Source: Zygnema cylindricum
Taxonomy: Eukaryota; Streptophyta; Zygnematophyceae; Zygnematales; Zygnemataceae
NCBI GenBank assembly: GCA_037447655.1
Contig: JBBHKE010000267.1
Coordinates: 1 to 42,224, forward strand
Length of the DNA stretch: 42,224 bases
Direction of reading: 5' to 3'
Part shown: piece by piece, positions 10,843 through 22,800 of the stretch
Position numbering within the stretch: position 1 is the first letter of the stretch
Layout: each line of letters starts with the position of its first letter
Translations under genes and position numbers: made by a program
The notes under the pieces: model-generated
Databases searched by the model: none
Told to the model about the DNA's origin: nothing
What the model saw: only the letters and a program-made list of their open reading frames with translations

Positions 10843-12515
10843 CTGGACCCAAAACAAAAAGAAAATCCCGAAAAACAAAAGAAACCACAAAATAAGAAAT
10901 GTGTTTTCTAGAATAATTGTCTGCTTGTAGAAAGCAAGACTGCAAAATTCCTTGGATAAGATCAAGCTTCAAAAAAATGTCAACCAAAACTTGTGCAGTT
11001 ACAAACTAATTACATGATGATTGTGCAGATACTGTTCAACCAGCCACAATTTTTGTATCTTGATTTTGACAAAGCTATTTAATTCGAATTTTTGAATTTA
11101 ATTAAACTAAACTTTTTGCATTAAATTCAACCCATTTCTTTGCATTTAATTACTTGTTACCAAATTTTATGCGAAGATATTAGTTTTAGGTACCGAGCGT
11201 GTTGTCTTTCTGCACCACATACTCTCCTCAAAATATTTCCTATGCAATCTTTTGACGAATAATGAAAAACAAATTGAGGTTTAATACACAACGACCGTTG
11301 TTTCTAGAAAAATTACGACCTTATCAAATTGAATTAATAAGAGAGTGCGAGAGAACGAAAAGGGAGGAGGGAGTAAACGAGGGAGGGAGAGATAGAGAGA
11401 GAAAGCGAGAGAGAAAACAAGGGAGAGAGTGAGAGAGATGAAATGTGTAAGCATCTTAATTACATAGACAATCCAAAAGTAACGACCTAACTTGGTTCTT
11501 ATTTTAATGACTTATTTCAAAAAACAACTCTTTATCTATAAGTCAATTGGCTCCTTTGAACATTATTTTTTTCTCCCAAATCAAATTCTCTCGCACTCCA
11601 TAGAATCCATCCCAATCACTTCCACATTCCTCAATCTCCATCGTAGTTCCTCATTCCTTTTTACCTTTTTCTTTTTACTTTTTTTTTACATTCCTCACTC
11701 TCCATCCTAGTTTAAATGAGCCAAAAAAACTGGAAAAACTCCTTATGGTCAAGTATTATAACATGCATTGTACGGTACAACACGTGTATAATACGGAGAA
11801 CCACATATAGTGTTCCCAATCCCTTTCACACGTTTGAACTATACTCTCCATCATTCTACTGAAATCGATTCCTAGGAAAAACAAACAGCTTTCATTAAAC
11901 TTAATTTCGTGCGAAAACAACTGGAAAAGCTATATGTGATCATACGATACTACACGAGTATTATACTGTACAATCTGTGTATATTATATATATTATACGG
12001 TATAAGAAGTCTATGGTGTAGAGAAACCAAAAAAAAATCCTTCCAATTGGCTTCGCACATTTGAACTATGCTCACCATCATTCTAGCCAAATCTATTTCC
12101 AACAAGAACGAGTATCGTACAAAATACCTTTGCCTTGTAAGGCTCCGACCATTATTTCCCCTTGTGATTCCGGGAGACTCGTCACGTAGGAACTCTGTTG
12201 TGTGACGCCCTCCTTTCCTGCTCGTCCTATCTTTCTCGCCGCGTGCCATGCTGCCACGTGGAAGGAAGAAGCTGAAACCCTAAATTTAGCACCTGAAGTG
12301 GGAATGACCAAACGATCTGACGACCCCGGACTTTTGGAGTTTGGTGTGTACCCGTAACTTAGCGACTTTGTCTTGTAGTGAAGATTCTCCGTACGGGTTT
12401 TACGCTTGTTCCAATGTTCGAAAACAAAAATCGCCACTTAAAGTCGTGACATTTGTAGACGATATGTAATTTCGTGACATTGTCGACGCCATTTTATGTG
12501 AAGCATTCGTCATGA
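10843..12515. other. Intron/intergenic sequence upstream of the RS-rich exon
   Basis: This includes the intron 5' of the terminal RS exon. A purine (GA) stretch runs at about 11340-11435. About 12333-12515 begins GGTGTGTACCCGTAACTTAG and resembles the left end of the TIR element inside repeats A and B (33323, 37493), so it may be a diverged, interrupted copy. The 114-aa reverse frame at 12093-12437 falls in it. No exon is supported. Confidence 0.4.
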
Positions 12516-12736
12516 TTAGGGTGAACTTCCATTAGAGGAAAAGTGGGGTTGTTTACTGGCATGCCGTATGATTTCGTACAGATTCGTACCATTTTTGTTT
12601 TTGTCAGACGAAACATGACGAAACATGTCTACTGGATGGCTCCAATATTACAGGCGTAAGTATCGACCGTTGGATTTTTAACTTTTTTTACATTCGCTAA
12701 TCAATCACGCACATCGTCCAGTTTGAAGAGACTCAG

Positions 12737-12756
12737 ACTCTCCTCGGCGAGGAGAG
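12737..12756. repeat. Short hairpin in left arm of E2
   Basis: ACTCTCCTCG paired with CGAGGAGAGT at the position that matches the 40-nt palindrome of the right arm (13823-13862) and the hairpin of E1 (581-631). Confidence 0.8.
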
Positions 12757-13253
12757 TTTCTTCACACTGGTCGCGTACCATTGGTACACGTGAAAAGTAA
12801 AAAAAAGATCCACCACGAACAGGCGATGAGAATCGAACACGTCCTACACGCCATGTGCCTTCCGCCACGGTGTATGAAGGTCGACCGAAATACCTTCGCA
12901 TCCGCTGACCTTAAAAGTTTGCGGCACCTTTTTGACATTCTGTTTCGAAATTTTGATTTTCAAGTTCAAAATTTAAATCTGGTCGCAAAATTTTTGTACG
13001 AATCATTAACTACCTCCGCCCGTACAAATATTACTTACAGATTTTCAGCTTGAAGAATATTTTTAGATTTTAAGAATCTGAAATTAACCTACGTGGCGCC
13101 AATCATAATTGAGAAACGATGTCTACCGGCACGACATAATGGAAGGCCATGCCAGTAAACACTGGCGCCAATCATAATTGAGAAACGATGTCTCCTGGCA
13201 CGACATAATGGAAATGGAAGGCCATAATGGAAATGGAAGGCCATGCTAGTAAA

Positions 13254-13342
13254 CACTAGAAATAGACGTATCCGCATGTTTACTGGGACCGCCTATAAAA
13301 TAAGCGGTCCTCGTAAACATGCGGATACGTCTATTTCTAGTG
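13254..13342. repeat. 89-nt hairpin at foldback centre (30-bp perfect arms)
   Basis: Arm 13254-13283 is the exact reverse complement of 13313-13342. The loop contains a second nested inverted repeat (GGACCGC and GCGGTCC). The centre at 13298 coincides with the geometric centre of the 1557-bp element. Transcribed from either strand, this would give a long stable stem and could feed small-RNA production, but that is inference. Confidence 0.9.
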
Positions 13343-13822
13343 TACGTAAACATGCGGATAAGGGTAACATTCCATTAGGCGGTCCCAGTAAATGTACGGG
13401 AAATTCTACTGACAGCGTTTACTGGAAGTCCGCTCCATTGTGTCGGGCCAGTGAAAAACCTTTCGAGATTATGAATGGTGCCACGTAGTTAGTGTTCACA
13501 TTTTAAAAATCTAAAAATATTCTTCAAACGGAAAATCTAAACGATAATATCTGTACTAGCGGAGGATAATGATTCGTACGAAAAGTTTGCGGCCAAATTT
13601 TAATTTTGAAAATGGAAATCAAAATTTCAAAACGGAATTTCAAAAAGACGCCGCAATTTTTGAAGGTCGGTGGATGTCAGACGGAGCGTGCGATGATACT
13701 TTCGATAGACGTGTATCCAGCGTGGTAGGCGGCACATGGCATGTACGACGTGCACGCCTGTGATCGCTTGTTCAAAGTAGATATGTATTTGCTTTTTGAC
13801 GTGTACCAATGGCAATCATCTC

Positions 13823-13862
13823 GTGGGCCCCAACACTCCTCGCGAGGAGAGTTGGGGCCCAC
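13823..13862. repeat. 40-nt near-perfect palindrome
   Basis: Two 20-nt halves pair at 19 of 20 positions, centred on TCGCGA and ending in GTGGGCCCCAAC and its inverse. It is the right-arm counterpart of the hairpin at 12737-12756. Confidence 0.9.
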
Positions 13863-14259
13863 TACATGATGTGCCCGATTGCTTCGCGGATCTAAAATAG
13901 TGAAACATCCAACGGTCAGGAATCACGCCTACATCATTGGAGCTTCCCGACAGCTTTCCAGTAACGATGTTTCGTCTGACCAAAAAAAAATGATGGTACG
14001 GCTCTGTACGGTGTTGTACGAATACGTACGGCGTCCAGTAACGAAGCCCACTTTTCGTCTAATGGAATGTTACCCTTAGAAGTCGCCTCGATGGTTTTGG
14101 AAAGATATCATTTGAATAGTACCAAAGTATAGTATAGATAGTGATGATATCGCGAATGTATCGGGTATAGTTCAAAAAAGCGTTCTTTAGTACGCATCGG
14201 TTTAAAAACTGCATCGGCAACGGGAAATCCGATGCTCTACGGATCATTCAGGGGCCTAA

Positions 14260-15000
14260 TGGTGGCCCTTCCATTAGCGAAAAAGTGGGGTTGTTTACTG
14301 AGAGCCGTACTTATTCGTACAGATCCGTACCTTTTTTTTTTCCAAGGAAAATATCATTACGGGAAAATGTCCAAGGTTGTAGGCGTAAATTCTGACCGTC
14401 GGATGCCATTACACTTTTATTCGAGACGCCACGTCACTAACCCTACAGTCTTTGACGACCGTGCACAGGGGAGGACACTTCTAAGAGACTGAACGTGTAA
14501 AAATGGGCCGCGTGGAAAAGGAGAAAAAAATCCACAATGACCGCGCGCGTATGTGCGTACACGTCGCAAGGGCCACGTGCCTTCCGCCAGGGTGGCTGCG
14601 ATTCCGCCGAAATCATCCCGTCACGCTCCCATTCCGTTTTTGTTTCCCTTTCCGTTCCCGTTTTTGTTTTCGTTTCAGCGTTCGTTTCCGTTCCCCTTTC
14701 AATTTTTTTGAAATTTTGGGTAGTACAGTACATTATAATGCCCTCTGTACGAGTCATTAATTACCTCCGGTGGTACAGATATTATCTCCGCTCGTACAGA
14801 TATTGCGTTCAAACATTGCATTCGAAGATTCTTTCTAGATTTTTAGCATCGAATATTAACCTACGTGTTACCAAGCAGAACGAGCCACGCGAATAAAAAG
14901 TGGTCTACTGACGCGACCTAATGGAAGGGCGTAATGGAAGGCACGCTCTTCAGTAAACTTTTCCGTACAATTACTGGAACGCATAATGGAAAGGCCACCC
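14260..15000. mobile_element. 741-bp TIR transposon, PIF/Harbinger-like (copy E3)
   Basis: TAA at 14257-14259 and 15001-15003 flanks (T)GGTGGCCCTTCCATTAG and ATAATGGAAAGGCCACCC. The interior follows the left arm of E2: GTACAGATnCGTACC, GTAGGCGTAA, GACCGTCGGAT, CCACGTGCCTTCCGCC, GTACGAnTCATTA, TACCTCCG and TTAACCTACGTG. Its length is within 2 bp of E1. A pyrimidine minisatellite (TTTCCGTTCCCG-type units) has expanded at about 14633-14700. No transposase is encoded. Confidence 0.75.
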
Positions 15001-15193
15001 TAATTTGTCGTTTAGCGATGTACGGTACGTCTTTTTAGCCGCCTGGCTGGCGGACAGACCGACAGGCGCATAATATCTTCTTCCGGAGCCTTGAGCCGTT
15101 GGAGATTTGTAGATCTCGACCGTTGCTTTTTAACTACGGTAGGGATGTTCGCAACGAAAAACGGGGGCGTTTCCGAACTACACCATGCATTGC

Positions 15194-15347
15194 TACACCA
15201 TGTATCCGATTTTTGATTGGATACCAACAATCGAACGGCGAGAATCTTGTCTTTCAATCGAACCCGTCAGATTAGAAACCTGACAAGTGTGTACGGAGAA
15301 ATAACGTCTTACGTGGCGAAAAAGGCCTTCACACTACACACGGTGTA
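15194..15347. mobile_element. Small TIR element, 154 bp, internally deleted left arm
   Basis: It runs from TACACCATGTATC to CACACGGTGTA. The right half keeps GACAAGTGTGTACGGAGAA and ACGTGGCGAAAAA, as in the elements at 36565 and 36873. The left half passes directly from the terminus to GATTTTTGATTGG, so part of the left arm is lost. Confidence 0.6.
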
Positions 15348-16871
15348 CATAAAAAATTCAAAGCTTCAGACTTTATGATCGAAGCTTTGAAAATTCAAAA
15401 TTCAGAGTGTGTCAGTGGTACTTGGATTCAGTGTGTCGCTGTAATTCGTACACGTGTACTGTGTTAATTGGATATAAAAAGTACAGTACTGTACTGTACT
15501 GTAGTGTACCGTTGGACTAGGAAGGTACACTCAGGCAATTGTTCTCTTCGATAATTTCCAGTCCGTTAAAGCTAAAAAGTACAGTAGCGCTAAAACGTAA
15601 AGCTACACGTGTGATTGTACTTTCCCTGTAATTCAAATTCAAAAATTCAATTCACACCACAAGTTTTGACATTTTGATTTAATGTTGATAATTTTGCGCG
15701 TGAAACAAATTGTTTTAAGGAATCTCTGGTGTGTACGTTTTACACAACGTATTGTTTGCCAATCAATTTGCAGTATACACAATTGTAGGTATGGATAACG
15801 GACAAAAAATTTAATATTTTTTTTTTTTAGCCGCCATATTTTATTATTTTATCCTCCCCTAGTATCACCGCCCCGCCTCCCAAACCGGCTCCAAATTACC
15901 GTACAGCCGCCGCAAAATGTGAGGTTTCCGAGTCCTTTTCTCGCAGAAGAAAACAGTTATGATGCGTGCAAAATATTTGTACGGATTCTGTTCGTCAGTG
16001 CGTAGCCGAAAACTTTCCTAACCTATTCCCTGATCTCTATCCCGCCAATGGCGGCGATGTATCCCGTCACTGTCCACATAGCGTTTTGTCTTTCCGTATA
16101 GTTTGGTTGAGTTTGTCCTTTTCCCCAAAACTTTCTTTCTGTCAGTACGAAATCCTCGCCCAGCCGACACAATACGTCGGCGCTAATCCGAGCGGTACGA
16201 TTAAAAGTACTTTACGGCTGTACTGAATTCACCTTTACCGGATGACAGACTCGCCGCCGCTGCGCCGATGTTGAGATCTCATTATCTTTGTCCGGCTTTG
16301 ATGCTCCTTGTCCTGTGCTATTCTGTACTTTACTGCACTTTTATGTACTTTAATGTACTTTATTGTACTTTACTACAGCAATTTGAATGTAACGGCTTCA
16401 AGCGTTGCTTCCGGGGTCCAGCCTAGGAGAAATAGCTGCTGCTGGGCTCTAAGAGATACAAGCTGCTGACCCTGAGATGAGAAATACTTGAGTCTCTCTG
16501 CTGTAGCTACAAGCAGCTTGTCTCCGAGCTGGAAAGTAGCCTATCTCTAGGAAGTATACGCTGTTGAAGTTGAGACGAGAATAGCTGCTTGTAAGAAGCG
16601 GATATAGTGGAGAAACAGCTGCCCTTGTTTGCTATAGCTACAAGCAGCAGAATTAGAAGGGGATAATAGTTGCTGTATACGAGATCTTCAAGCAGTAGTA
16701 TTAGAGGCGAGAAATAGAAGTCATCTGCAAGGGCTAGAAACAGCAGTGCAGAGGTTAAATATTTGTGCTCATGCTCTCTATTTCGTGATCTTCGTCTTTT
16801 TTGGTCCACCAGATTGGCCAAAGAGTCAGTGCAGCAGTTGTTCTTAGACGAAGAGTTATAGATCAGCAGCC
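15348..16871 (+). promoter_or_regulatory. Upstream region of the H+-ATPase gene (promoter/5' leader, undelimited)
   Basis: No upstream gene lies between here and the ATG at 16872. A GTACT-rich palindromic patch lies at about 15480-15510, and TATAAAAAG at about 15473 is one possible TATA-like motif, though far from the start codon. Six imperfect TGTACTTTA units occur at about 16322-16375. From about 16410 to 16800 the leader repeatedly uses AGCTGCT and its inverse AGCAGCT, which could fold. A start site, or a 5'UTR intron, cannot be fixed from sequence. The 86-aa frame at 15966-16226 has no recognisable domain. Confidence 0.35.
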
Positions 16872-19800
16872 ATGCCCGACATCGACTTTGACGCTATCAA
16901 CAATGAGACAGTCAACTTGGTGCGTCTACTGCTTCTTCTCTCTTTACCTCTCTCTGTCTCTCCATCCACTTTCCTGCAGTTACTGTTTTCCTCGACGCGT
17001 GGATGGTGTCTGCCTCATTGCATTGCAGACGGATGATGACTGGTTAATGCTGACTAACATGTAGGCTTCTCACGACTTGAACAATGATCTTGCAGGAAGA
17101 TTGTCCGATGGACGAAGTCTTTCAGCAGTTGCGTTGCACCAAGGAGGGGCTAACTGAGGACCAAGCTCAGGAGAGGCTTGGTGTTTTTGGATATAACAAA
17201 CTGGAGGAGAAGCATGTGAGAAAGATACCTACCAAGTTTATTGTCCAAATGTCTATCGTTTGTTACTCGCTTTGACCACTGTTAACGTATGACCTGTTTC
17301 CTTCTTATGAATCCGTTATGGCTGTTTATTAGTATTTATCATTATTTGTGTTAGTTCTGGCTAATTTTATCACTGGAGGAACTGATGTGCCATTTCATTG
17401 CTGCGTCATTGCCTTTTTTTTGATATATATTTTTTTTTAATTTTGTTTTTCGCAGGAGAGCAAGATATTGAAGTTTCTTGGCTTCATGTGGAATCCATTA
17501 TCATGGGTTATGGAAATGGCGGCTATTATGGCTATTGGTTTGGCCAATGGGCAGGTAACTTGCTATTCTACGTATTATGATCAGCTATTACAGTGTTAGC
17601 TGACGTCCCTTGATCTGTTGCACTGCATCATTTGTGCATCTGTTTTCCCATATCTAATTATTGGAATCTTAACTACGTCAAAGGAAGTAGTAGTAATACA
17701 CACACACACACACACACACACATACACACACACACACAGACACAAAAAATTTATTATACAAATAATGGCTGATGAACATATTTTATTGTGATGATATATG
17801 TAATAATATATATAATGGCTGATGAACATATGATAAGGCAAGTGATGTGTATAGTATTACGTATGATAGCTGATTAACATATGATTTTATGATTACTTTT
17901 ATTTCTGATGTTCGTAAATGATTCGCTTGGCTTGAAAATGGAATTGCAGGGAAGACCTCCTGATTGGCAGGATTTTGTAGGTATCGTGTTGCTCCTTCTT
18001 GTCAACTCTACCATTTCTTTCATTGAGGAGAACAATGCTGGAAATGCAGCAGCAGCGCTTATGGCACGCCTTGCTCCGAAAGCGAAGGTAAGCTCTGGTC
18101 AAAGCTGTATCTAACGTTTAGCCGTGTCGTACAGCATTGTTTAAGTTAGTATGCATGAAGGCTGTCTAAGTGCTTTCCGTCTCCCTGAACAGGCGTTGCG
18201 GTCAGGGAAATGGAGTGAGATAGATGCCGCTGAACTGGTTCCTGGAGACATTATAAGTGTCAAATTGGGCGACATCATTCCTGCTGATTCACGTCTATTG
18301 GAAGGAGATTCGCTTAAGATTGATCAGGTAATGTATACATCCTGAAGACACTTACAATGGTTGAATTCCAGTGCAGCTTGTTGAACTTCTTTTGTTGAAA
18401 TGAGTCCATTTTAACAAATGGACATGAAACGTTTATACTCTTTTGTTGAATTATGTACATACGAGATGTATATGAATTGAACGTGAAATGTGGATACTCT
18501 GTACTTCTGAACTACTTGATTTTTTGTGATCCAGCTAAACATTTGTGGCCCTCTCTGTGCAGTCCGCCTTGACTGGAGAATCTCTTCCTGTTACTAGGGG
18601 CCCTGGTGAAGAAGTGTTCTCCGGTTCCACTTGCAAGCAGGGCGAGATTGAGGCTGTTGTCATTGCGACAGGTGTGCACACCTTTTTTGGGAAGGCGGCC
18701 CATCTTGTGGACTCGACAAATAATGTTGGCCATTTTCAGAAGGTGTGTTTTTGCTCCTCAATCAAGTTTCTAAAATGCCATGAATAGGTGAATGCAGACT
18801 GATACTGTTAACAAACCATTGACCATGGGGGCGTTGATGCGTTAAATAGTTGTTGGTGGTGTATGTGAGCTTTGCTGTTAAATTTCTGATGGGTGCATTG
18901 TTTCTGTGACCACTAAAAATGACGGGATTGATGACTCTGAATCTGTTTTTGACTTGCAGGTTCTGACTTCCATTGGGAGCTTCTGTATTTGTACCATTGC
19001 TGTGGGTATAGCCGTGGAAATTATAGTTATGTTCCCTATTCAAAAGAGGAAGTATCGTGATGGCATTGACAATCTTCTGGTGCTCCTTATTGGTGGTATT
19101 CCCATTGCTATGCCTACTGTATTATCAGTCACGATGGCTATTGGATCTCACAAGTTGTCTACACAGGTATGCTGATTCTTTGATTTTTTTCCCTGCTCGT
19201 TAGCTGTATTTAGTCTGCATTTGGAAAGGCTTCAATACTGTGACTCTAGTACTGTCCAGACTACTAACAAGAAAGTTATTCTGGATCATCCAGGGAGCTA
19301 TCACCAAACGTATTACGGCTATTGAAGAGATGGCAGGCATGGATATTCTTTGCAGTGACAAGACAGGAACACTGACCTTGAACAAGCTCACTGTGGATAA
19401 GTCCATTATCGAGGTTAGTCCCTACTACATGCTGCCTGACATATATGATTCATATGCTTGCCATAGTGTTTTCTGTTGTTGCATGAAGAATCTCCTACAA
19501 TCTCTTATAGGCATGCGTTTGTCAGGAAGTTGTGTAGAATGTGGATTGGTTGTTCTCACTTTTGTAATGCTTGTCATAATGTGTTCTCTATTATTTCTTG
19601 AATCATCTGCATCTCTATGTCATACATGCATTTTGTTTAATGAAGAATTTGCATCTCTGTCATATAAGATGTGTTTGAAGATTTCTTAGTGTAGTTTGCC
19701 TGTTCTCTCTTTCACAGGTCTATTCCAAGAATGCTGATCAAGATTTGGTGCTGCTGCTGGCCGCGAGAGCTGCAAGAACAGAAAATCAAGATGCTATCGA

Positions 19801-22800
19801 TGCTTGTATTGTCGGCATGCTGGCTGATCCCAAAGAGGTAAGCTGGTTTGTATCTGATTGTTTTGTTAAATCGCATTGTTCCTTTGTTTATCGGGGTGTC
19901 TCTAAGCCTCAGTGTTATCACTGTTATGGGCAATCTAATATTGGATCATCATACGAGTTAAATTTTTTATTTTTTCCTTCTAGCATCCACATGGTCGTAG
20001 CTCCATTTTTTGCATGCAGCACTACTGGAGCCTCCTTTGTGAATATGTAACTGTTTAAAAACGGAGTTTTCTTACTGGTCGTTATCGGTCATGTTCTTGC
20101 AGGCCCGTGCAGGCATTCAGGAAATTCACTTCTTGCCATTCAACCCCACAGACAAGAGGACTGCTATCACCTACATCGCGGAGGACAAGAAAATGTACCG
20201 TGCTTCCAAGGGGGCTCCTGAGCAGGTGCGACGATTTTTTATAAGAAACCCTATCGGTATTCTAGCCGTTTTTTTGCCATGTCTTACCCTATACTTTCCG
20301 TTTTTTTTTTTACCTTTAAATTTTTCTACAAGGACCATATAGTCGTTGTGCTTCATTCACAACAACAAGAGAGTCAAGAGGAGATTTATTCAACAGAGGG
20401 AATGGTTTATCATCATATTATCCAGTATTCATCTAGAGGGTTAGAAGCAGTGTCAAAGGCCAATTACAAGATCAACGGACAGTGCTAACCAATTGCTTGC
20501 ATATTTGTGAAAATTTCCAGTTTGCTGGTATCCACGTAGTAATTCAGTATCCACTGAGTTTTGACCAATTACAATTGTCAGCATGATTTTGGCTGGTTGC
20601 CGACTTGCAGAGGTTTGCTGATTAGGTCCAATTTACCAGTGTCATAGTCGCAGATTTACTCTAGAGTTATATTGTTGACAGTCATGTTATTGCCTGTCAG
20701 ACTTGGGCATATGGAGGGAACGACCCTTTTTCGTTGTTGTTTTATCAGTGACAAGTCCTAGTGTCATAATTTTTATGCTTATGTTGTAAGCCATGGCAAA
20801 GCCTGAATTGCAAGGGCTGTTAAGCCTGAATTCAGCAGCTTTTGGAAACCATGTTTTCATGTGATGCTCAAGTCTATAGTGGGTGTCTTTCGAAAACTGT
20901 CAGTCTCTTACATAGATGGGTATTATTGATTTGTGTAAACGCTGGAACTCTCATGGGCAGCAGACCAGTCAGGGTAGTATGATGTCTGGTTTTTGGGATA
21001 ACTGTTTCTGATATAATCCATTCAAATAATAATGTGCATATGATTCCCTATTGTTCTGTCTGGTAGCCTTGTTGTGTCTCTAATTTCTGCCTTCAAACAT
21101 TGGTTCGCGTTCATTTTACCAGCAATAGAAATGCAGAAATTCTCAGGTAATAGGTTTTTTAGAAAAAATGTTGTGGCATAGTAAGGTGTCAATAGTCTGT
21201 AAAGCCTTCTTGTGATAGGGGATAACCTTTTGTGAATAGTGACAAAATTGCACCCTGGATGACAATCTGTTGTGTATCCTTGTCTCAGATTTTGGAGTTA
21301 GCGTACAACAAGGCCCAGCTTGAGTCACGAGTACATGCGACAATCGCCAACTATGCTGAGCGAGGGCTTAGAGCTCTGGGTGTGGCGAGACAGGTGAGGC
21401 AACTGTGGACGTTTTCTTCAACTTAGACATTTATCAATGACAATTTGAAAACCTTACAGCTTCACCGGTGCTTGCTATCGTTTAAGCATTGACAGAGGGA
21501 CGTGGCATATACAGGATGTTCCTGACGGTAACAAGGATAGTCCGGGTGGACCCTGGGAAATGGTCGGTCTCTTGCCTCTATTCGACCCACCTCGACATGA
21601 TAGTGGAGAGACAATCCAGAGGGCGCTTGAACTAGGAGTGAATGTGAAGATGATCACAGGTAGATATCATTGCACAAGATGGGCCTACAGATTTTGTTCC
21701 ATTTCAAGACGGGGGGCAAGGTTTGCTCAGCAGGATGGTATAGTTTTCTGTCTCCTTATGTGGAGTTTGGCCTTCAAATTGTTATTGGGTTTTCAGGTGA
21801 CCAGCTTGCAATTGCGAAGGAGACGGGGCGACGATTGGGCATGGGAACAAACATGTATCCCTCATCTTCATTGTTGGGTCAACATAAGGATCCAGCTCTC
21901 TTGGGTCTCCCAGTGGAAGAGCTCATTGAGAAAGCAGATGGGTTTGCTGGTGTTTTTCCAGGTATAGTCCATTATAACTTTTACAGGATTCCATCTTTCA
22001 TTAGTCATGCATTGTAAGGCGTTTTGCATGATGTGGTGAGTTGCTTCATTGCTTCTTTTTGCCCATTTCTGCATCTATTTTTGTAGTGTGGATTTTTCTT
22101 ACATATATAAAGAAACTGTTGAAGTTTAATGGTCTTTAGTAGATGTTCACTTATCACATTGATCAAAGTGACGATCATCATTTTGCATATGAAAGCTGCC
22201 CACTCTTAATGGCTTCACTGCCAGCTATTTTGCTTTTTTTTTTTTTTTGCGAATTCTGAATTCTGAATGGTTTGGTATGTGTTTTTATGTGCAGAACATA
22301 AGTATGAAATTGTCAACCAGCTACAGAAGCTTAAACATATTGTGGGTATGACTGGTGACGGTGTAAATGATGCTCCCGCTTTAAAGAAGGCTGATATTGG
22401 CATTGCCGTCGATGATGCCACTGATGCGGCCCGGTCTGCTTCTGACATTGTTCTTACTGAACCCGGACTCAGCGTTATCATCCATGCTGTTCTCACCAGC
22501 CGCTGCATCTTTCAGCGGATGAAGAATTACACGGTGATGCTCTCTTGCTTGCATGTTCTTCTGGGTAGCACTGGGCTGGTATTTACAGTCTGGAGAAAGT
22601 CTGTCTCTTGAATTCTTGTTTGTTTGTATTAGGTAGGGCAGTCTCACAATTTTTTCTCCCATGCTTCACCAAAAGGTAATCACAGCTGGCACTAAAATTC
22701 TCTTTTGTTTTTGTTGCAGATTTATGCTGTGTCCATCACTGTGCGTATTGTGGTGAGTACCTTTCAATGCTAGATGGGAACCCATTTCCTTGCTAGTCAA

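Larger units (their letters stand above)
12519..14075. mobile_element. 1557-bp foldback transposon: two inverted copies of the TIR family (copy E2)
   Basis: TTA at 12516-12518 and 14076-14078 flanks ends GGGTGAACTTCCATTAG and CTAATGGAATGTTACCC. Reading the right half in reverse follows the left half block by block: GAAAAGTGGG, GTCAGACGAAACAT, GCTCCAAT.AT, TAGGCGT, GACCGTTGGAT, the CTCCTCG/CGAGGAG hairpin, CCATTGGTACACGT, CATGTGCC, TACCTCCGC and ACGTGGC.CCAAT. The two arms (12519-13283 and 13313-14075) therefore form an imperfect palindrome of about 765 bp per arm, meeting at a perfect hairpin. Each arm resembles the single copy at 14260-15000. No transposase was found. It is probably a head-to-head dimer that moved as a unit, since the outer target sites match. 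Confidence 0.75.

Noticed and set aside
9809-10987. 392-residue minus-strand frame overlapping the RS-rich exon
   Set aside because: It runs through the splice acceptor into the T-rich intron, and its Met/Arg/Glu and Leu/Pro runs are the frame-shifted shadow of RS/RE codons. The frame 9804-10842 agrees with the splice site.
15966-16226. 86-residue frame upstream of the H+-ATPase
   Set aside because: No motif, no splice or codon-use support. It lies in the presumed promoter/leader.
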